Positions 58,601 to 64,000 of a DNA stretch of 64,000 nucleotides are shown one piece after another (positions within the stretch are counted from its first letter, which is position 1; every line of letters begins with the position of its first letter). The DNA is from Trogon surrucura. Taxonomy: Eukaryota; Chordata; Aves; Trogoniformes; Trogonidae. The translations under genes were made by a program, and so were the position numbers. Where the stretch lies: the NCBI GenBank assembly GCA_020746105.1, contig CM036618.1:7386501-7450500 (forward strand), in the 5' to 3' direction. The notes beneath the pieces were generated by a model, which was not told where the DNA came from, searched no databases, and was given only the letters and a program-made list of their open reading frames with translations.

Positions 58601-59856
58601 TAAATATCCTTGAAGTATCAAGTCAAAGAGAGTGACCAGTCAGGAGGTGCTTGCCCTAGTTACATGGATTTTTGCTTTGAAATGGTTTGGAAAATTCCTT
58701 TCAAGATCTACCTGTGTCTTGGGGTGCGTCCTCTTATTTGGGTGGTTGTGACAGTTGGAAGCTCAGGCAGTGATGCAACGTGGGCCAATGAAATAACGAA
58801 GAACAGCAGAATTGCATCTCACAAGAAAACCTTCTGCATCACTCCGTGCCAAAGGGAGGGCTTGTGGGAGCACGGAATCACATCAGGTAGGACTTTTCCT
58901 GCCAGTGCTTCATTGCAAAACCCTCAGGAGTTAGGGGCTTCTGTGTCCTCTGGTGGCCACGGTACTGTTAGGAGGGAAGAGAAATCGTGTCCTTTCAGGC
59001 TTTGGGAGTCCATTTGGTTGCCTGTTTGCGCTGTTGTTTTGGGGATGCAGGAGGCATATCCTTGTGTGTGGCAAGGAGTTGGGCTTTGGGTGGTCTGGGC
59101 TCCTCTGTCCTTGGTTGCTTTTTGATTCCTCTTGTTACACAGGTCCCTCTGGGCTGAGAAGATCCTCAGAACCAGTTTGATGTGGAGTATGTTAGTTATC
59201 TTCATTTGCTGTGGCCAAGTCCTTTAGCCAACAAGTATGTTGGGGGATGCTCATCGCATTTAGTAGAGGTAAGGCAGAATAGTGTTCTCCTCCACTAATT
59301 ACCCAACGAGCGACAGCATCTGTGAAGCCCATATGAAGTGAGACATGCAAGAGGATGCCATTTCTTTTCTGTGGCTGAAGACAAAGACCCCCTTGGCTCC
59401 TTTGACGAGGAGCCCCTATTCTTCCCCAGCTTACCACAGTAGCAACGCAGGGTCTCACCCTCACCATAGAAAGGTCCCTTCCCCAGACCAGAGTATTTAT
59501 TCCCAGGATTTCCCCCCCCAGGGCTGCTCATTCATCTCTCGCAGACAGAACGGAGCCTGTCACAAGAGCAGATGCAGAGCAGGCAGAGCTCCCCATGAGA
59601 TCCTTCACCACCAGAGATGATAAACAGATGGGGAAATCTGCTGGGAAATGCATTGACGTAAGAAGTAGGTGAGAGGCTCGAGCACTGTCCCCAGGGAGGT
59701 GGAAACATGCTGAGAAAGCTGGATGCAGAGACCAATGCACAATGGCTCTTTGATTCCCCCAGACAGAGAGCTGCTAATGGACCATTTCCTCTCCCAGCCC
59801 TCCCCGTGGGTCAGAGATGTCTTGCCCTTGTGTTATCTCTCACCCTGACTTCTTCA

Positions 59857-60280
59857 TGTTTCCTACAAGGAACGGCTGAGGGATCTGGCACTGTTTATCC
59901 TGGAGGAGACTGAGGGGAGACCTTATCACTCTCTGCAACCACCTGAAAGGAGCTTGTAGCCAGGCAGGGGTCGGTCTGTTCTCCCTAGTGGAGAGTGACA
60001 GGACAAGGGAAAATGGCCTTAAGTTGCACCAGGGGAGGTTCAGGTTGGATATTAGGAAGAATTTCTTTACTGAAAGGGTTGTCAGGCATTGGAACAGGCT
60101 GCCCTGGGAGGTGGTTGAGTTGCCATCCCTGGAGGTGTTTAAGAGATGGGTACATGTTGTGCTGAGGGACATGGTTTAATGGTGTTGATAGGGCTGGGAC
60201 AAAGGTTGGATTCAATCTTGAAGGTCTCTTCCAACCAAAACTGTTCTATAACATTCTGTGATTCTATGATTCTCTACGGG
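59857..60280 (+). mobile_element. CR1 LINE 3' fragment
   Basis: TACAAGGAACGGCTGAGGGA, GACAGGACAAGGGAAAATGG, AGTTGCACCAGGGGAGGTTC and AATCTTGAAGGTCTCTTCCA, ending ATTCTGTGATTCTATGATTC. Same subfamily as 4040, but longer and cleaner. Confidence 0.9.
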
Positions 60281-60346
60281 ATTTCCTCTGAGTCTCTTCA
60301 GCAAGCTGCTGGGCTCCGGTCATCCTGGGCTAGTGTCCCTTGTAGC

Positions 60347-60372
60347 ATTCTGTGATTCTGTGATTCTGTGAT
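60347..60372 (+). repeat. isolated CR1-type octamer array
   Basis: Three ATTCTGTG units about 70 bp beyond the end of the CR1 at 59857, with no CR1 body directly before them. Confidence 0.7.
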
Positions 60373-60380
60373 CCCTCTGT

Positions 60381-62099
60381 CACGAGAACTGCTGTGGTCA
60401 GAGGCATAGCTCTTCAGAGGATAACTTACCACAGCAACACATGCGTATGGAGCATGGCCCCATGGAGAAGCCTCACCCTTCCCATCCAGAGGGAGAGGTG
60501 GGCTCAGACATTTCTCCAGGACCTCAGTCTGACCTGACAGCCTTCCCTGGAGAGTCTTCACGCTAGGATTGCACGCTACTTCATCAGTCCTTCTTGGGAG
60601 GATGGAGATATCCATACAATGGCCATCCATATGATTATTTGTGTGTTTCGCATGATATACCTCCCTCTTTCCCTCCAAAAATTAAACAGGGAGTAGGACC
60701 CCCACAGAAACCCACTCTCTCCCAGCCAGGCTGCTTCCAGGAGAGTGGTGCCTCTGGCCACCACACTGGGCACACGAGGGACAGCAGAGAAATTCACCCC
60801 TGTGTCATCCAGGTGCTGAGCTGGTCCATATAATTAAATTTTAATTACCAGGGCTGAATTTTAATAGATAAACTGTGCAACTCCACTTACATCCCAGCTC
60901 CAAGGCCAGGTTGCCATCATCAAAGAGTCCCTAATGATGAGGTTTGGGGTTATTTTTTGGCTAGTGGAACCAAAATTCATACTGGATTTGGAAATGCAGG
61001 AAACAAGTTGCTCTGGGGCAAGGGGAGGCAGAGGGCTGCCCGAGATGCAAAGCTGCCAGGAGGCTCTGACAGCCAGATATATATTACTGTTTATAATACT
61101 TAATAGCAAAATCCTTTCTTTATTCACTTCTCTCCTTAGCTCTTCACAGCATGCAATAACTTGGATTTATAAATTAAACATGCTCCTTGTTTTAATATAT
61201 CATGTACTTCTTATTCCACGATCCTATAATAGGATTTTTAATTGCCTGTCATAGAATCGTGCATCCTCCTCACAGTCCTGGAGTGCGAGTGTAACCATGA
61301 GTTCATTGGCCCATGTCAGAATTAAATGGTGCATTTAAATCTTCACATTAACAAAAGCAAGGAACACGAGCGGGAACATGGAACAGTCATCATTAAGGAG
61401 AATTGTTTTCTGTGGCAAAAAAAATGAGGAAAACCAGGCCAAAAATACAAACATTTTTTTTTATTTTTTTTTTTTTTCCCCCAAAGAGAAGGGCATTGCA
61501 GAGTGTTTTAATTACAGCTGGGCTTATTTTCAACTGATGCATATCCAACAGCTTGAACCCAGATTAGAGGCAGGGGGCTAGAAGACCCACACACCCATGA
61601 TCTGGTGCCTAAATTGGACCATCCAGCTCCAGACTCATGTCCCTCTTCTTTCTCTGCAAGAGACACGGTTGTTTTCTCCTTTTCAGCAATGCTGAAATCT
61701 GTGTCTCTGGTTGAGTGAGTCCAACTGAGGTGTCCCTGCCAGAACCTGGGAACCCCAGGCAGGAGAGGGCACTGAGGAGGGGGATGGAGAGCGGAGCAGC
61801 AGGTATCGTTCTGCTGCTGTGTTCAACCTCGTGCACTTACACGGTGAGCACTGTGCTCCTCCAGTCTCCGTGCCCCAAAGCAGGTGTGCTGGCAGGGAGA
61901 AGGGACAGAAGAAGGCAGCTTGATGGTTAACAAGGGATGGAGCAGCTTCCCTGTTGCAATTTAATGTGATTTCCTCTTGCAACACTCAAATATCTGCTCT
62001 TTGTAATAGTTGGCTGTATCCTGGAGCTTTTATCACAGCTTCTCCTTCCTGGCAAACTGAAGTTAAATCCTTCGACCTTTCTACTTTTTCATACCTTAA
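60381..62099. other. upstream flank without recognised gene
   Basis: AT-rich single-copy sequence with T-runs near 61455-61480. No exon or repeat family recognised. Confidence 0.55.
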
Positions 62100-63930
62100 T
62101 CTTTTTTAATTAATTAACATCTTTTTCAAAGCGTACCCTAAACAGGAGACTTGGTCCAACTGAGACCTTACCAGCATGGAGGGAAGTTGAATAATTACCT
62201 CCTCTGGCTTACACACCACAGTCTTGTTATTGCGTCCTGGAAAGAGTTTTGCTTTTTCTCTTGGTGTTTTCCCAACAGCAGATTTCTTATCCTCATCCTT
62301 TGGGACTTGCTGTACCTTCTCTAATTCTGCCGTACCATCACCTGGTGAGAGCTCCCTTGTGGGTTCTGTGGATTTGATATTTCTCCTCTAAGAGCTGCAG
62401 TTTGGGCTGTTATTTATTGGATCTCATTTTGTTAAATTCAGGCTTTTTCCCCAATTTTTAAGGTCATTTTGAATCCTTATCCGGTCCTCTCAGCTGCTTG
62501 TGGTCCAGCATGACCTGCATATTTCAGACGTGCGTTCCTTGGGCTGTCATTTGAGTCAGTGAGTTAAAATATTGAATAGAAGCACCTTTATGCCTGATCC
62601 AGGAGGACACTGCTCAAAATCTGCACCTTGTCTGGCTGAAAACCATCAGCAGTGACTCCAAGTGTCTTTTATTCAGCTGTTCCTAAACTCATTTCCCCAT
62701 ATTTCCTTAACTTAAGAGAATTTGTGAAATGTCAGGTGGGACTATTTCAAAAGTTTTACCTAAATCGCAGCATGTTTCAGCTTCCCAGGAGGGAACCCGA
62801 GCATTACTCTGGTTTGGGCAATTTATTTCTAACAAATTCTCGTTCTCATCCCCATATTCTCCCCTAGCTTCCTATCAACTATTTGTTTAATAATTTCTTC
62901 TGGGAGTTTTCCAAGGTTCAAAATTAAGCTCCTTGGTGTATAATTCCCACATTTTAAATAAAGATATTGTGCCTGCCAGTTTCTGCTCTGCAGGACCTTT
63001 CCTAGTCTGGGGTAGCTGGGAAGGGCATCACCACTGCTTCCCCCGCTCACCTCCTTCACCTGTGCTGACTCCGTCTCCTCCATCCCACCGAAACCATCTC
63101 CAGCCAGTTTCTTTCTTCTCCACTCCTTGGTTTGATTAACGTGTAATTAGAGTGAATCAGCTGACAACAAGGAACCTTTTCTCGTGAACACAGCACTGGC
63201 CTTTTCTGAGTCATCCCTCGATTACTCTCTTCCTCTTTCTTTCCTTCTGACGTATTTGTATTTATAGACCCTGCCGTTGCCCTCCCACCTTTGTTAGCTG
63301 AAACTCATTCATGCCTTCCCATGTGGTTTCGCAATAGGGCGGTCTTGGCTGCAAATGCGTAACAAGCTCCCACGATTCCCAGTTCCCTCTGCCCTGGATT
63401 TGCAGCAGGACCACTGGTGTTGGGGTCAGCGGTCGTGTTTCTTCCCAGCAGGATAAACCACCTTTAGGGCTCTCCCCTGCTGTGCCAGCCCTCCTGCTTC
63501 CCCAGGAGCACCCACAACTTTCTTGCGTGTGTCAAAATCAGCCGGTTTGGGTCCAACATCCCTCTGCCCTTGCTCTAGCAATTCCCTGTTTGTGAGAAAA
63601 ATGCAATTCTGCCACTTTGTGATCACTCTCCCCAAAACCAGTCTCCACTCCAGTTCCTGGCCAGTGCCCTGTGGACACAGTCCAGCTTAGGTAACTGCTT
63701 GTCCATCTGAGCTAACATTTTGTCTCCAGCATCTTAGGGACCTAGTGGACTGTGTCATGTCTGTCTCATTTCCATTTGTGGGTAATTAAAATTACATCCT
63801 TTGTTTTGACTCTTCTTGATAATTCGAAGAACCTCTTCTCCCTCCTCCTCACGTCTCCTGCCATGGCCAGCTCTGCCTTCTGTTCCTCTGCTCTTCCCAC
63901 ACCACCTCTGGAAGGACATAAGTAGGTTTC
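62100..63930 (-). mobile_element. very old CR1/L3-like LINE remnant
   Basis: The sequence follows, antisense, the reverse-transcriptase region known from ancient amniote CR1/L3 elements. Examples are AATTTTTAAGGTCATTTTGA (62453-62472), ATATTGAATAGAAGCACC, ATGTCAGGTGGGACTATTTC, TTGTTTAATAATTTCTTCTG and TGATCACTCTCCCC near 63620. A minus-strand frame (63083-62829) keeps RT-like residues: NWQAQYLYLKCGNYTPRSLI, LNLGKLPEEIIKQIVDRKLG. There is no octamer tail, and stops and shifts are frequent. Orders of the blocks agree with one element, but the outer borders are guesses. Confidence 0.62.
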
Positions 63931-64000
63931 TGTGCGGTGAGTTCATTCTGCATAATGTCATTATTGTGGCTGTGTCTTAAGAATTCACGTTGTACTTATT

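Noticed and set aside
52226-64000. A second host gene (CD2AP or an adhesion GPCR, neighbours in mammals)
   Set aside because: No SH3, 7TM or GAIN-type sequence could be recognised in any frame. The neighbours probably lie outside the window.

Overview
This window is bird nuclear DNA. It holds one vertebrate gene split by introns and many CR1 LINEs, whose 3' ends carry the avian octamer tail ATTCTATG/ATTCTGTG. It also has tRNA-headed SINEs with CR1 tails and a GC-rich CpG-island promoter. The species cannot be fixed from the sequence alone.

The gene is TNFRSF21 (death receptor 6, DR6), on the minus strand. Its coding part runs from an ATG at 46026 in a perfect Kozak context to a TAG at 10110. 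I could place six coding exons, all with GT-AG borders and matching phases: 46026-45973 (signal peptide), 40309-39655 (end of signal peptide, four cysteine-rich domains), 37893-37396 (stalk, transmembrane helix, juxtamembrane), 22010-21745 (death domain), 11461-11248 (proline-rich linker) and 10339-10110 (C-terminal tail). Together they give 1917 nt, or 638 residues; I recall 655 for human. A further 54-nt stretch at 13825-13772 has good splice sites and phase 0 at both ends, so it can be spliced in frame between the death domain and the proline-rich exon. It would give a 656-residue form. The likely 3' UTR runs to about 8915, with AATAAA at 8940-8935.

Layout: 1-8900 is the downstream flank, with one tRNA-SINE, two CR1 copies on the plus strand and two on the minus strand. 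From 8915 to about 46400 is TNFRSF21; introns 3 (15.4 kb) and 4 (10.3 kb) contain most of the CR1 copies, an AT-rich microsatellite field and one SINE nested in a CR1. From 45590 to 46430 is the CpG island, followed by a G-run tract and a (CCAT/CCTC)n microsatellite just upstream. From 47 kb to the end is the upstream flank. I recognise no second gene there, only CR1 copies (one nested in another), a probable solo LTR at about 50993-51900, and a worn, very old CR1/L3-like LINE at about 62.1-63.9 kb.

The most notable items are the candidate in-frame cassette exon of TNFRSF21 and a tRNA-Ile-like SINE family that has borrowed a CR1 3' end (two copies). I saw no new multi-gene system.
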